A stretch of 36,223 nucleotides of DNA, taken from NCBI GenBank assembly GCA_964650465.1, contig CAZYTA010000028.1:1-36223 (forward strand). The letters are read 5' to 3'. Positions 1-7,877 of the stretch are shown piece by piece. How positions within the stretch are numbered: the stretch's first letter is position 1; every line of letters begins with the position of its first letter. The notes beneath the pieces were generated by a model. It did not search any database and was not told the DNA's origin. It worked only from the letters and a program-made list of their open reading frames with translations. A program made the translations under genes and the position numbers. The stretch is from RGIG6353 sp964650465. GTDB lineage: Bacteria > Bacillota > Clostridia > Oscillospirales > SIG627.

Positions 1-3000
1 CCGTCTTTCTTGGTTTCAACTGTTGTAGTTGAACCGTCGGTATTGGTTGTAACCTCAGTTGTAGTTCCGGTAGCTTTATTGGTTGTTGTCTTTGTAGTTG
101 AGCCGTCCTCATTCTTTGTGGTGGTAGTTGTTGTGTTGGATGAACTTCCGCCGCCCGATGATTTCTTTGTCCATTTTGCATAGATTGTAATATTTTCGCT
201 CACAGGGGTGTCAAAGTCATATTTCGTTGTATAATCTGTATTCATATACCAGCCATCAAACCTATATCCACTACGGGTTGGTGCATTAGGCTCGGTTACA
301 ACATCACCATCTACAACAGACTGTCCCTCAACATCACTGCCATCGCCTGTTTCAAATGTAACAGTATACAAATATGCAAGCTCTACAATATCAGCAAAGG
401 TGTCATCCTCTGTTTCTTCCGTGCCTTTGGTGTCATATACAATATAATTTGTACCACCCTTAATCTCTGCGTTAATGGGAGTCTTAATTACTATATTCTC
501 TGCAAGTTCTATTCCTGTATTACCTATGATTGCTGCAACAATTGCAGTTTCATCATCACAGTCGCCCTTGACAGTTCCTATTACACTATTGATTGTCACC
601 TTCCCTGTAAGTGAACGGATAGCATACTGACCGCTTACATCGCCAACCTTGCCGTTGATTTCAATGTTTGCAACAGCCATTATTCCGACACCGATACTTG
701 TAATATTTCCCACCTCGGCAGTCTCTGCAACCTTGTAATCTTTGTATGAACAAATGCCGTAATCAACACCTGTTATGTCGCCAACTTTACCGTTGATAAT
801 TACATCGTGGTTATACTCGGAAGTTATTGCGATCAGACCATTTATATTTCCTACTGTACCATCAATAACAATATTTCCTTCATCTGTCTGCAAGGTATAC
901 CAACCACTTGAAATATTCCCTAAAACTGCATCCTTGTCTATGTTTATGTTTCCGTTTGTAGAATATATTCCGCCTTCCGAACCACCTGTCATGTCTCCGA
1001 TTTTGCCCTTTATTGTTATTTCTCCATCAGCCTTGATTGCACTTGTGCGTCCGCAAATGGTATTTGTACCATCAGCATCTGTGTCAACACCCACTATGGT
1101 AATGCCGGAGTCTTTCGCCTCTATTCCCACACCATCTATGTTATTGATTGTTGCATCGGTCAAGGTAAGGGTGTTGGTATCGGGGTCATAAGTAACGCTC
1201 TGCTTTTCGGTTTCACCATCGTCATCCGCAGTGCCCAGCACGTCGTCGGCATTGGCGTTGGTCACCTGCACGCCGCCGACCCAGAGGTTGTAGAAGGTCA
1301 CTTCAGTGCAATCTTCTGCTTCAAAAGGCGCAGTGATTTCCGTTTCGCTTTCTTCCTGCCAGGTATAAACCGCAGTGACACCTACCTCGTAGGTCACGCC
1401 GGCAGTCAAGCCGGTGAAGGTATGGGTAAATGGAACCTCCGCTCCGGTCTCATAAACGACCTTCGTGCGGTTGTCATAGTCACCCGCGGCAGGGTAATAA
1501 TACACGGTATAGCTTGCCACCTCATCGGTGCCCACATCCTCCAGTGCATCCCAAGTCACTGTAACTGCACCGTTCTCCACCGTTGCCTTTACGTTCAGGT
1601 CTGTTGCGTTGGGGTAAATGCCCTTGCCGCAGCCATCAATATCGCAGAGATTGTCGCCGGTGGTGTCTTCGCATGGAACACGGACATTGCAGACGGTGCA
1701 GATGTGCTCGTTGGATTCTTCGTGGGGGCAGGGGTTGCCGCAAACGGTACAACGGTATTGCTCTGTGGATTCGTCGTACTCATATTGGCAGTTGCCACCG
1801 CAGTCGAGATATAAATGGAAGGTATAGAGGTCTCCGCCTGTCCAGTTATATGAGCCAGTTACGGACTCAAATATTTCCCCCTCCAGCTCGTATGCCACGA
1901 ACTCCTTGCTGGATGGCCCATCGGTGGTAATGACGAGCTGAATGACCTTGTCCTTGAATGCATCCTCATCGCCCAGAGGCAGCGCCATAGCATAGGCAAA
2001 ATATTGCTCGTCAATTGCTAAAGAAGCATCGATCAAAGTCGTAGTAATTTCGGTATGTTCCCCTGTGAAGGCAGTTGTCCAGCCTTCGGAGGAAGGTGTC
2101 AGCGCAACCGCAGAGGAAGCCACAGGACTGTCATCCTTGATCCGAAGGGACACACTTTTAACGGTGGTTTCCTCCGTACGCCAGTTGTAAATCTTGAAAC
2201 GGATATAAGCGGGGATATGGGTAAAGTCCACCTGTTCGCCGTAAGCACCGCTGCCCTGCAGCAGTATATGATCGCTGAGGATGCCGGGGTCCTGATTCGC
2301 ACTTTGCGTGAACTCGCCGGGCATGGCTGCCGTCAGGTCAGAGTCAAAGCCATACGCTGCCAAAACGCGGGTGGGGGTGCCGGTGCGATCGCCCGTAAAG
2401 GAGAACTGCAGATAGTTGTTATCCTCCATAGCCTGCGCAGTCACCGTTTCCGAATGGAGCTTGCTGCCGTTATCCCAAAGTTCGGCATACAGCGGAACGT
2501 CCTCTCCCCAGTGGAAGAGCAAGTAAGACCCCTGTTCATCCATCCAGCCGGTGTTGGTGACTTGGGCATTGCCGTCGGTATTATTATGAGGGCTCTTGGT
2601 ATCCGGAGCATAACCGGTGATGGTACCGGTAGAGGTGTCCGCTGCCTTAAATGTCGCTGTTACGGTAACATTCTTTGCAGGCATTGTGAATTTGTTGTCG
2701 GTAACTGTAACATTGCCATCGTCCGCATCTTTAACTGTAAGGGTGTCAAGCTCATAGCCACTTGCCGGAGTTATTGTAAGAGTAACAGTTTCACCCTCTG
2801 CCGCATTTTCTTTATCAGCTGTAACTGTGCCGTTTGAGGCTGTAGTAACGGTGACGGTATAGGATTTTCTTGTCACGTTCAGTGCCACAAGATCATCCAT
2901 TGAAGGCGATTCATCGGCAAAGCATATGCCAACATACGCAATTTTTGCTTCATAATTGTTTGCTTCGAAGCTTTCTATAATCAGCCTGTAAAAATCCTCG

Positions 3001-4601
3001 TCCACCGTGTAAGTAAATGTCTCATCTCCTGTAGAAGTAACATCATCATAAACCGCATCTACATTCGTATTGGCAACAAGGAATCTCATATTCTGACCAA
3101 GCATATTCTTACCAGTGACGGTAAGCACCAAAGGATTCTCCGCATTAATACAGAAGGTGTTGGTTGCAGCATCATAAGCAGTGCTGTCGGAGTTGAAGGT
3201 AATTGACTCGATGACAGGAGTGAGAGACTTGAAAGTCGCTGTTACAGTAACATTCTTTGCAGGCATTGTGAATTTGTTGTCGGTAACTGTAACATTACCA
3301 TTATCCGCATCTTTAACTGTAAGGGTGTCAAGCTCATAGCTCGTTGCCGGAGTTATCGTAAGAGTAACAGTGTCGCCCTCGGCGGCTGTTGCCTTGTCAG
3401 CGACTACAGTGCCGTTTTCGATTGTGTCGGAAACGGTGACGGTGTAGGCAGTTGGGTCAGAGGAAGCCTCTGCGATCTTTGCGTAAGTCAGTGCGCCGCT
3501 GCCTTGCCAGCTGGGATTCTCGATGACATTGTCGTTTGCATCGTAAACCGCAAGCGCATTTTCGACGGTCGGCACATTGTTGAATGCTACAGTACCGCCC
3601 TGCGCAACAGTCACACCGCCCGAAACGGTTATGGTGTTTGCATGTGCACCTTCACTGCTGTCGGCTGTGCCGCCGGTCGCTATCAGACTGCCATCCGTGA
3701 CGATGATCTCGCTCATATCAGCCCATACACCATAGCTGCTGCCGGCATTTGCAGATGTACCGCCAGTCGCGGTCAGACTGCCGCCCGAAACGGTGATGCT
3801 GCCCATAACGGTATATGCACCGCGGCTACTGGCAGATTCGTTGGTAACCATAGCACCGGTTGCTTCCGCTGTACCGCCCGAAACGGTGATGCTCTTGGCA
3901 TGCAGACCGTCGCTGAAGGAGCAGGACGCGCCGCCGGTGCCTACCAACTCTCCTCCGAGGACGATAATATTGCCATCATCAGCATGCAGACCGCTGCTGA
4001 TGGAGTAGGCCGCGCCACCGTTGCCTGCCAGTTTACCGCCGGAGACGCTGATAGTGCCGCCAAAGGAATACACTCCGCTGCTGTTGTGTATGTTGGACGT
4101 GCCGCCGGTGGCAGTTACCAAGCCGCCCGAGAGAGTGATATCGCCATCGACATAAATGCCGCTGCTTTGATAATCGGCTGCACCACCGTTGGCGGTCAGC
4201 TCGCCGTTGCCGGAAATCATGAGATCGCTACTCACGTATATACCGGAACTGTTGGTTGTGTTATCAGGCGCATGGGTGATACTGTTTTCGCCCACCAAAA
4301 CCAGCTTCAGCGTGTCAGCACCACCGTAATAGATGGCACCACAGTAAAGGTCAGTATATCCCGTGCCTTCGTAGGTATAGTTGTTCAGCGTGAGGGTATT
4401 GGTGTCGGGATCATAGGTCGCCGTGCCGGTAGTTCCGGCAACGGTCAGCTTCTCGCTTGTGACCTGCTCGCCGCCAACCCAGAGGTCGTAGGTGGTAGCC
4501 GCCGCTGATGCCGTCAGCGTAAAGCTCGGAATAAATGTCATTAGCATAGCAAGCGCAAGCAGCCACGCAGTTAATTTGTGAAATCGTGTTTTAGGTTTCA
4601 T
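1..4601 (-). CDS. Large secreted multidomain surface protein (3' end beyond the window)
   Basis: One uninterrupted frame runs from ATG (4599-4601) to the left edge, 1533 codons with no stop, so the C-terminus is missing. AAAGGAC sits just upstream of the ATG. Residues 1-34 are a signal peptide ending in a TASA-type site. Residues 36-365 are Gly/Ser-rich with recurring 'ITVSGG' turns, resembling a right-handed beta-helix or carbohydrate-binding-like fold. Two near-identical Flg_new_2-like repeats lie at about 384-457 and 579-651. A Cys-rich stretch with several CxxC pairs (930-995), an FN3-like domain (996-1092), a second 'LWVGG' beta-helical region (1098-1400) and an InlB B-repeat-like module (1405-1470) follow. 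The visible end is a Gly/Ser then Thr-rich linker, which in this family often precedes wall-anchoring or S-layer-homology domains; that is inference. Likely a cell-surface adhesin or glycan-binding protein. No catalytic motif was recognised. Confidence 0.85.
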   Translation of the reverse strand, partial: MKPKTRFHKLTAWLLALAMLMTFIPSFTLTASAAATTYDLWVGGEQVTSEKLTVAGTTGTATYDPDTNTLTLNNYTYEGTGYTDLYCGAIYYGGADTLKLVLVGENSITHAPDNTTNSSGIYVSSDLMISGNGELTANGGAADYQSSGIYVDGDITLSGGLVTATGGTSNIHNSSGVYSFGGTISVSGGKLAGNGGAAYSISSGLHADDGNIIVLGGELVGTGGASCSFSDGLHAKSITVSGGTAEATGAMVTNESASSRGAYTVMGSITVSGGSLTATGGTSANAGSSYGVWADMSEIIVTDGSLIATGGTADSSEGAHANTITVSGGVTVAQGGTVAFNNVPTVENALAVYDANDNVIENPSWQGSGALTYAKIAEASSDPTAYTVTVSDTIENGTVVADKATAAEGDTVTLTITPATSYELDTLTVKDADNGNVTVTDNKFTMPAKNVTVTATFKSLTPVIESITFNSDSTAYDAATNTFCINAENPLVLTVTGKNMLGQNMRFLVANTNVDAVYDDVTSTGDETFTYTVDEDFYRLIIESFEANNYEAKIAYVGICFADESPSMDDLVALNVTRKSYTVTVTTASNGTVTADKENAAEGETVTLTITPASGYELDTLTVKDADDGNVTVTDNKFTMPAKNVTVTATFKAADTSTGTITGYAPDTKSPHNNTDGNAQVTNTGWMDEQGSYLLFHWGEDVPLYAELWDNGSKLHSETVTAQAMEDNNYLQFSFTGDRTGTPTRVLAAYGFDSDLTAAMPGEFTQSANQDPGILSDHILLQGSGAYGEQVDFTHIPAYIRFKIYNWRTEETTVKSVSLRIKDDSPVASSAVALTPSSEGWTTAFTGEHTEITTTLIDASLAIDEQYFAYAMALPLGDEDAFKDKVIQLVITTDGPSSKEFVAYELEGEIFESVTGSYNWTGGDLYTFHLYLDCGGNCQYEYDESTEQYRCTVCGNPCPHEESNEHICTVCNVRVPCEDTTGDNLCDIDGCGKGIYPNATDLNVKATVENGAVTVTWDALEDVGTDEVASYTVYYYPAAGDYDNRTKVVYETGAEVPFTHTFTGLTAGVTYEVGVTAVYTWQEESETEITAPFEAEDCTEVTFYNLWVGGVQVTNANADDVLGTADDDGETEKQSVTYDPDTNTLTLTDATINNIDGVGIEAKDSGITIVGVDTDADGTNTICGRTSAIKADGEITIKGKIGDMTGGSEGGIYSTNGNINIDKDAVLGNISSGWYTLQTDEGNIVIDGTVGNINGLIAITSEYNHDVIINGKVGDITGVDYGICSYKDYKVAETAEVGNITSIGVGIMAVANIEINGKVGDVSGQYAIRSLTGKVTINSVIGTVKGDCDDETAIVAAIIGNTGIELAENIVIKTPINAEIKGGTNYIVYDTKGTEETEDDTFADIVELAYLYTVTFETGDGSDVEGQSVVDGDVVTEPNAPTRSGYRFDGWYMNTDYTTKYDFDTPVSENITIYAKWTKKSSGGGSSSNTTTTTTKNEDGSTTKTTTNKATGTTTEVTTNTDGSTTTVETKKD

Positions 4602-4656
4602 AATTTCAGTCCTTTCAATATGTTTTTGTTATTGTTTTCAAAAGTAGTTAAGATTC

Positions 4657-4699
4657 TTTATGTTGTATGTAAGTACAACATAAAGGGATATATCCCTTT
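4657..4699. promoter_or_regulatory. Overlapping palindromes between tetR-type gene and surface gene (candidate operator)
   Basis: TTTATGTTGTA (4657-4667) and TACAACATAAA (4674-4684) form a perfect 11-bp inverted repeat with a 6-nt spacer. Overlapping it, AAAGGGATATATCCCTTT (4682-4699) is a perfect 18-nt palindrome. Both fall in the 113-bp gap between the TetR gene stop and the surface-protein start. TetR proteins bind palindromes of this size. Neither hairpin is followed by a clear T-run on the minus strand, so an operator fits better than a terminator. The link to the adjacent regulator is inferred. Confidence 0.45.
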
Positions 4700-4714
4700 G
4701 CAAAAATTTCTCGG

Positions 4715-5395
4715 TTATACTCTTTTGGTAATATCTTCAAGAAGATTATCAACCGTATTCTTTGCAATCGTCTTAAAATCAAATTGCGATACAAATTCGA
4801 CGGCTTCATCAATCTTTTCTTTCGGCAGTTCAAACACTCGGAACGTAGTTGTAAGGAATTGTTTTACTTTTTCTTCCATTGTAAACCACATATTACAGGG
4901 TATTGTCATAAACCCTCGCATTATTCCGCCGGACGCTATTTCAAGCATATAAAAATCCTTTGTTTCAAGGTTTGGTAAATGCTCCTTAAAAATTCCCTCC
5001 AGCTTTCCTGTAATGGTTTCCTGAATAATCTCCGTTGTGTTTGGCAGAGAATATGCAACCGAATACAATTCTCTGATATGCTCGCTTGACTCTGCTATGT
5101 GCAGCTGCAAGGTTGTTTCCACCGCATAAAAAAGAATTTTATCGTGCGGTACATCTTTCAGCAACTTTTCCGTTTTTGTAAACTGCGCCTCAAGAACATA
5201 TTTTACAAGCACACTCATAAGATTTTCTTTACAACTATATAGATTTGTAAGCGAGCCTATACTCAGTTCTGAAACAGCGGCTATCTCTTTTATCGTTGTA
5301 GAGCTATATCCTTTTTCCAAAAACAATTTTGCAGTGTTATATAGCACTGTCTTGCGATTCAACTCTGTTTGTTGTTCTCGTGTTAACTTTTCCAT
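4715..5395 (-). CDS. TetR/AcrR-family transcriptional regulator
   Basis: A 226-residue protein of normal TetR length. Residues 13-60 form the DNA-binding helix-turn-helix: 'TAKLFLEKGYSSTTIKEIA' followed by 'SIGSLTNLYSCKENLMSVLV', the usual spacing of the TetR N-terminal domain. The rest is a helical ligand-binding and dimerisation domain of unknown specificity, with an aromatic and hydrophobic stretch around 'IASGGIMRGFMTIPCNMWF'. The start is supported by AAAGGGTG upstream and by a consensus sigma-A promoter. The surface-protein gene follows 113 bp downstream on the same strand, across two palindromes, so the regulator probably controls itself and/or that gene. The gene is AT-rich compared with the conserved genes further right, consistent with acquisition together with the surface gene, though this is not proven. 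Confidence 0.88.
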   Translation of the reverse strand: MEKLTREQQTELNRKTVLYNTAKLFLEKGYSSTTIKEIAAVSELSIGSLTNLYSCKENLMSVLVKYVLEAQFTKTEKLLKDVPHDKILFYAVETTLQLHIAESSEHIRELYSVAYSLPNTTEIIQETITGKLEGIFKEHLPNLETKDFYMLEIASGGIMRGFMTIPCNMWFTMEEKVKQFLTTTFRVFELPKEKIDEAVEFVSQFDFKTIAKNTVDNLLEDITKRV

Positions 5396-5413
5396 ATTCT
5401 CACCCTTTGTTTT

Positions 5414-5427
5414 GCATTTTAGTATGC
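5414..5427. promoter_or_regulatory. Small inverted repeat in the tetR-type leader
   Basis: GCAT-6-ATGC lies between the -10 box and the ribosome-binding site of the TetR gene. It could be an autoregulatory half-site pair, but it is short and may be chance. Confidence 0.2.
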
Positions 5428-5444
5428 GTTCTAATTTTTAATGT

Positions 5445-5473
5445 AGTATAACAAATTATTCATGTTTTGTCAA
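5445..5473 (-). promoter_or_regulatory. Sigma-A-type promoter of the TetR gene
   Basis: On the minus strand, TTGACA (5473-5468), a 17-bp spacer and TATACT (5450-5445) give a near-consensus housekeeping promoter about 50 bp upstream of the TetR start codon. Confidence 0.75.
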
Positions 5474-5520
5474 TGGGTTGAGGATATTTTCAGCAGTTCG
5501 CACTATGAATTTTTCAGTCA

Positions 5521-5640
5521 TGACCACCAGCCGTGCTGGTGGCATGCACTGCCCCCTTAGGGCATAATGCCGGCTGAGCCTATAGGCTCGTCGAAAGATT
5601 TGCCAACCGCAACACTTTCACCGGCTGCCCCTAAAGGGGC
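5521..5640. repeat. Structured intergenic element with four consecutive hairpins
   Basis: In this noncoding stretch (5396-5705 holds no gene) I see hairpins CCACCAGC/GCTGGTGG (5524-5542), GCCC/GGGC (5551-5563), GAGCC/GGCTC (5576-5589) and GCCCC/GGGGC (5627-5640, followed by TTTTTCTT). CCGGCTG occurs twice (5570-5576 and 5621-5627), each time beside a hairpin. The region is GC-rich in an AT-rich neighbourhood. This is the layout of a REP-like or IS200/IS605-end-like palindromic element. I see no transposase, so the class is a guess. Confidence 0.5.
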
Positions 5641-5660
5641 TTTTTCTTATACCAAAAAGG

Positions 5661-5689
5661 GTGTGTAGCAAAATTACATTGCTACACAC
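5661..5689 (-). terminator. Rho-independent terminator of the small membrane-protein gene
   Basis: GTGTGTAGCAA (5661-5671) pairs perfectly with TTGCTACACAC (5679-5689). On the minus strand the stem is followed by CCTTTTTGG. It lies 17 bp beyond the stop of the minus-strand gene at 5706. Confidence 0.75.
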
Positions 5690-5705
5690 CAATTTTTTGT
5701 TTAAA

Positions 5706-6161
5706 TCAGCCAAGCTTTTTGTTGGTTATGATATATGCGATATACACTATAACAGTTGCCGCCGCTAAGATAAGTGTCGCTATAAAGAGCGCATCGTTAA
5801 GGTCGGCTGATAATGTATTGCTTGTTGTAAAATACAGCATGACTGTCAGTACCGCAAGTACGGCAGAAGCCGCAGAAAGCCTGAATCTTTTTTTGTCGTT
5901 GTTACTGTTTATTTTTTTCAAAGCGCTGTAGAGGCACGCTTCCTTTGTTACGGCAGTGAGTATTGCAACAAGCAGGAACAGCGGAATGTCCATCATCAAA
6001 ACTATTATCATTGCATCAATGAAGCTTATGGGCATTGTCAACAGCTCTAAATCGTTTCGTGATGTGCCGATAGCAAGCACAGCTGTTTCCAGCACTATTA
6101 TCGCAACAAAAAGAATGATAAGTACCCTTCTTATTCTCTTCTCGATTTCTTTTCTGTTCAT
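5706..6161 (-). CDS. Small four-helix membrane protein of unknown function
   Basis: A 151-residue hydrophobic protein that I do not recognise. Four likely transmembrane segments are visible: about 11-31 (VLIILFVAIIVLETAVLAIG), 46-69 (a second hydrophobic stretch through 'FLLVAILTAV'), 92-111 (SAASAVLAVLTVMLYFTTS) and 124-145 (ALFIATLILAAATVIVYIAY). The N-terminus is basic (MNRKEIEKRIRR), and a charged loop containing 'NSNNDKKRFR' separates helices two and three. An AGGAGG ribosome-binding site precedes the ATG at ideal spacing, and a strong terminator follows, so this is a real gene. It sits 67 bp downstream of the SpoVB-like flippase on the same strand. No catalytic or ligand motif is seen. 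Confidence 0.75.
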   Translation of the reverse strand: MNRKEIEKRIRRVLIILFVAIIVLETAVLAIGTSRNDLELLTMPISFIDAMIIVLMMDIPLFLLVAILTAVTKEACLYSALKKINSNNDKKRFRLSAASAVLAVLTVMLYFTTSNTLSADLNDALFIATLILAAATVIVYIAYIITNKKLG

Positions 6162-6228
6162 GTTTGATTTCCTCCTGTAGTCATTCTTTGTCCATTTTCA
6201 TTATACAATAGCTTTGTTCAAAAATCAA

Positions 6229-7761
6229 CTACGAAAAAGCTTTTTTCAAGAGCCTATAGTCATTGAGGGTGATGCATCGGAATATGCGGAGAAGTAAAAG
6301 ATATATGAGAGCCGATATTACAAAGGCAACTATCAGTCCGAACAGCGACTGTGCCACAGCACCGTGAAGGAGGTTGAGTACCCTTCTTGTAACAGTAACC
6401 GAAGTAAAAGCCGAAGCCGACGGCAAAACAAACCACAGCCCAAAGCGCACGGGGGTGCCTGTACGTTTTGCAAGCTTGGTTGACGACATAATACAGTTGA
6501 GTACCTCTCCGAACCACACTACAAACACATAGCCGCCGAGTCCGAACATCGGCACCAGCATCCACACAAGAAGTACGCTGGAAACCGAATCCACAATATT
6601 GTACTTCACAACGCTGACCTGTTCTCCAAGTCCCTTTAAAATAGCATCTGCAAGGTGGTCATAGAGCATAAAGACGATAAGCGGCGCCAATATCTTTATA
6701 TACAGAGCACACTCGGTACTGTTATAGAAAACGTTACCGATTTCATCGGCAAATCCGAATATTATACCCGAAACACCTACAGCAAAATATGAGGTGAGCT
6801 GCATCACCTTTGAGGTCAGCCTTTTCAGCCTTTTGGGGTCACCCGAGGCATTGCAGGCGGAAAATTCGGGGATAAGCAGGTCAGAGGCGGCGTAAAGAAA
6901 GGCAGAGGGAAACATAATGACAGGAAAAACCATACCTGTTATCATTCCGTAAAGACCCAGCGCACGTGAGGAGTCCACTCCCCTTTTGCGCAGTCCCGAG
7001 GGTATCATCATATGCTCAATTGAATGAAGTCCCGTTCTGATAACCGAGCTGACAGCCACCGGCATGGCTATAGATGAAACACGGCTTGAAAGACGTGTTC
7101 TGGTATGTACACCCACATACAGCCTTTTACGGTCGGCTGTGTAAAAAAAGTAGCTGAGAGCAAAGGAAATTACTTCGGCGAATATTCCGCCTACAATGAG
7201 CGAAAGGCAGGCATATTCGAGATTTGTCCCGTCAAAGCGGAAAAGCATTATATAGGTGACTCCCATGCGCACAAGCTGGTCAAGAAGCATGGGCATAGCG
7301 CTTCCCGACATTCTCCCGACAGCGGTAAAATACGCATTGATAATGCCCGACATCACTATAAATGGAAAGCTCAGCGCCATCATGCGAATGGAAGCGGCTG
7401 TTCTTGCATCGCCGAGGAACACAGTTGAAATGGGCTTGGCAAAGACAAAGAAAACAAGGGCTATAATACTGCCGAAAACAAGAGATGTCAACAAGCAGCG
7501 TTCTGCGGCACGTGCGGCTTCACGGGGGTTCTTTTTTTCTATTTCCTCGGCAATAATCCGTGTGGCGGCAAATCCGATGCCTGCAGAGGACAGGGTTATA
7601 CCAAGTCGGTACACAGAGCTTGTGAGAGAATAGAGCCCCAAGCCCTCCTCTCCCACTGTGCGTGAAAGCCATACGGAAAACCAAAGGGACAGTATTCTTA
7701 AGAAAACTGTAGTCATCACCATAAGGGATGCATTAAAGAAAAAGCGTTTTATTTTTTTCAT
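6229..7761 (-). CDS. SpoVB-like polysaccharide flippase (MOP/MVF superfamily)
   Basis: A 510-residue polytopic membrane protein with about 12-14 hydrophobic segments, the usual size of SpoVB/MurJ/Wzx-type lipid-linked oligosaccharide flippases. The N-terminus 'ASLMVMTTVFLRILSLWFSVWLSRTVGEEGLGLYSL' matches the first helices of the SpoVB group, where the family carries a conserved '(R)xxGxxGxGxYxL' turn. Family members move lipid-linked glycan precursors across the cytoplasmic membrane; spore cortex synthesis is the role of SpoVB itself, but which member this is cannot be settled from sequence alone. GGAG precedes the ATG. It is separated from the lipid-kinase/nnrD operon by a hairpin terminator and a structured leader (7774-7830), so it probably has its own promoter (possible -10 TATATT at 7837-7832). 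Confidence 0.82.
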   Translation of the reverse strand: MKKIKRFFFNASLMVMTTVFLRILSLWFSVWLSRTVGEEGLGLYSLTSSVYRLGITLSSAGIGFAATRIIAEEIEKKNPREAARAAERCLLTSLVFGSIIALVFFVFAKPISTVFLGDARTAASIRMMALSFPFIVMSGIINAYFTAVGRMSGSAMPMLLDQLVRMGVTYIMLFRFDGTNLEYACLSLIVGGIFAEVISFALSYFFYTADRKRLYVGVHTRTRLSSRVSSIAMPVAVSSVIRTGLHSIEHMMIPSGLRKRGVDSSRALGLYGMITGMVFPVIMFPSAFLYAASDLLIPEFSACNASGDPKRLKRLTSKVMQLTSYFAVGVSGIIFGFADEIGNVFYNSTECALYIKILAPLIVFMLYDHLADAILKGLGEQVSVVKYNIVDSVSSVLLVWMLVPMFGLGGYVFVVWFGEVLNCIMSSTKLAKRTGTPVRFGLWFVLPSASAFTSVTVTRRVLNLLHGAVAQSLFGLIVAFVISALIYLLLLRIFRCITLNDYRLLKKAFS

Positions 7762-7773
7762 ATCATATCTCCA

Positions 7774-7830
7774 TAAGCCGAAGTGAATCGAACCGTTGTC
7801 GGTTTCAAGGAGGCGACTCCCTTCGGCTTA
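7774..7830 (-). other. Structured leader directly upstream of the SpoVB-like gene
   Basis: On the minus strand TAAGCCGAAG (7830-7821) pairs perfectly with CTTCGGCTTA (7783-7774). The interior holds two further possible hairpins: AACCG-ACAA-CGGTT (7804-7791) and AAGGGAG pairing with CTCCTT (7823-7807). The base of the stem is immediately followed by the GGAG ribosome-binding site of the flippase gene. AGCCGAAGGGAGTCG matches 13 of 15 bases of the start of the leader at 33389-33403. A cis-acting RNA or a small repeat are both possible. Confidence 0.4.
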
Positions 7831-7844
7831 GAATATAATATGAA

Positions 7845-7874
7845 AAAGAAAGTCACCGTATGATGACTTTCTTT
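7845..7874 (-). terminator. Rho-independent terminator after nnrD
   Basis: AAAGAAAGTCA (7845-7855) and TGACTTTCTTT (7864-7874) form an 11-bp stem with an 8-nt loop. On the minus strand it ends in TTTCTTTTTC. It lies immediately downstream of the nnrD stop codon and separates it from the flippase gene. Confidence 0.65.
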
Positions 7875-7877
7875 GGT

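Noticed and set aside
1180..1220. Possible gene boundary or frameshift at the codon-usage change in the surface gene
   Set aside because: I read the frame through from 4601 to base 3 without a stop or shift; it is one open frame.
2655..3370. CRISPR-like or satellite repeat
   Set aside because: Only two long copies, in frame, encoding the same Flg_new_2-like domain; no short repeat/spacer pattern.
3504..4508. A 334-codon plus-strand open frame opposite the surface gene
   Set aside because: The minus-strand frame is continuous with signal peptide and recognisable domains; the plus-strand product is a repeat-derived shadow.
7774..7830. tRNA gene or tRNA fragment, because of a T-arm-like GGTTCGATTC
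   Set aside because: Total length is under 60 nt, no anticodon arm, 10-bp end stem instead of a 7-bp acceptor with discriminator; better called a structured leader.
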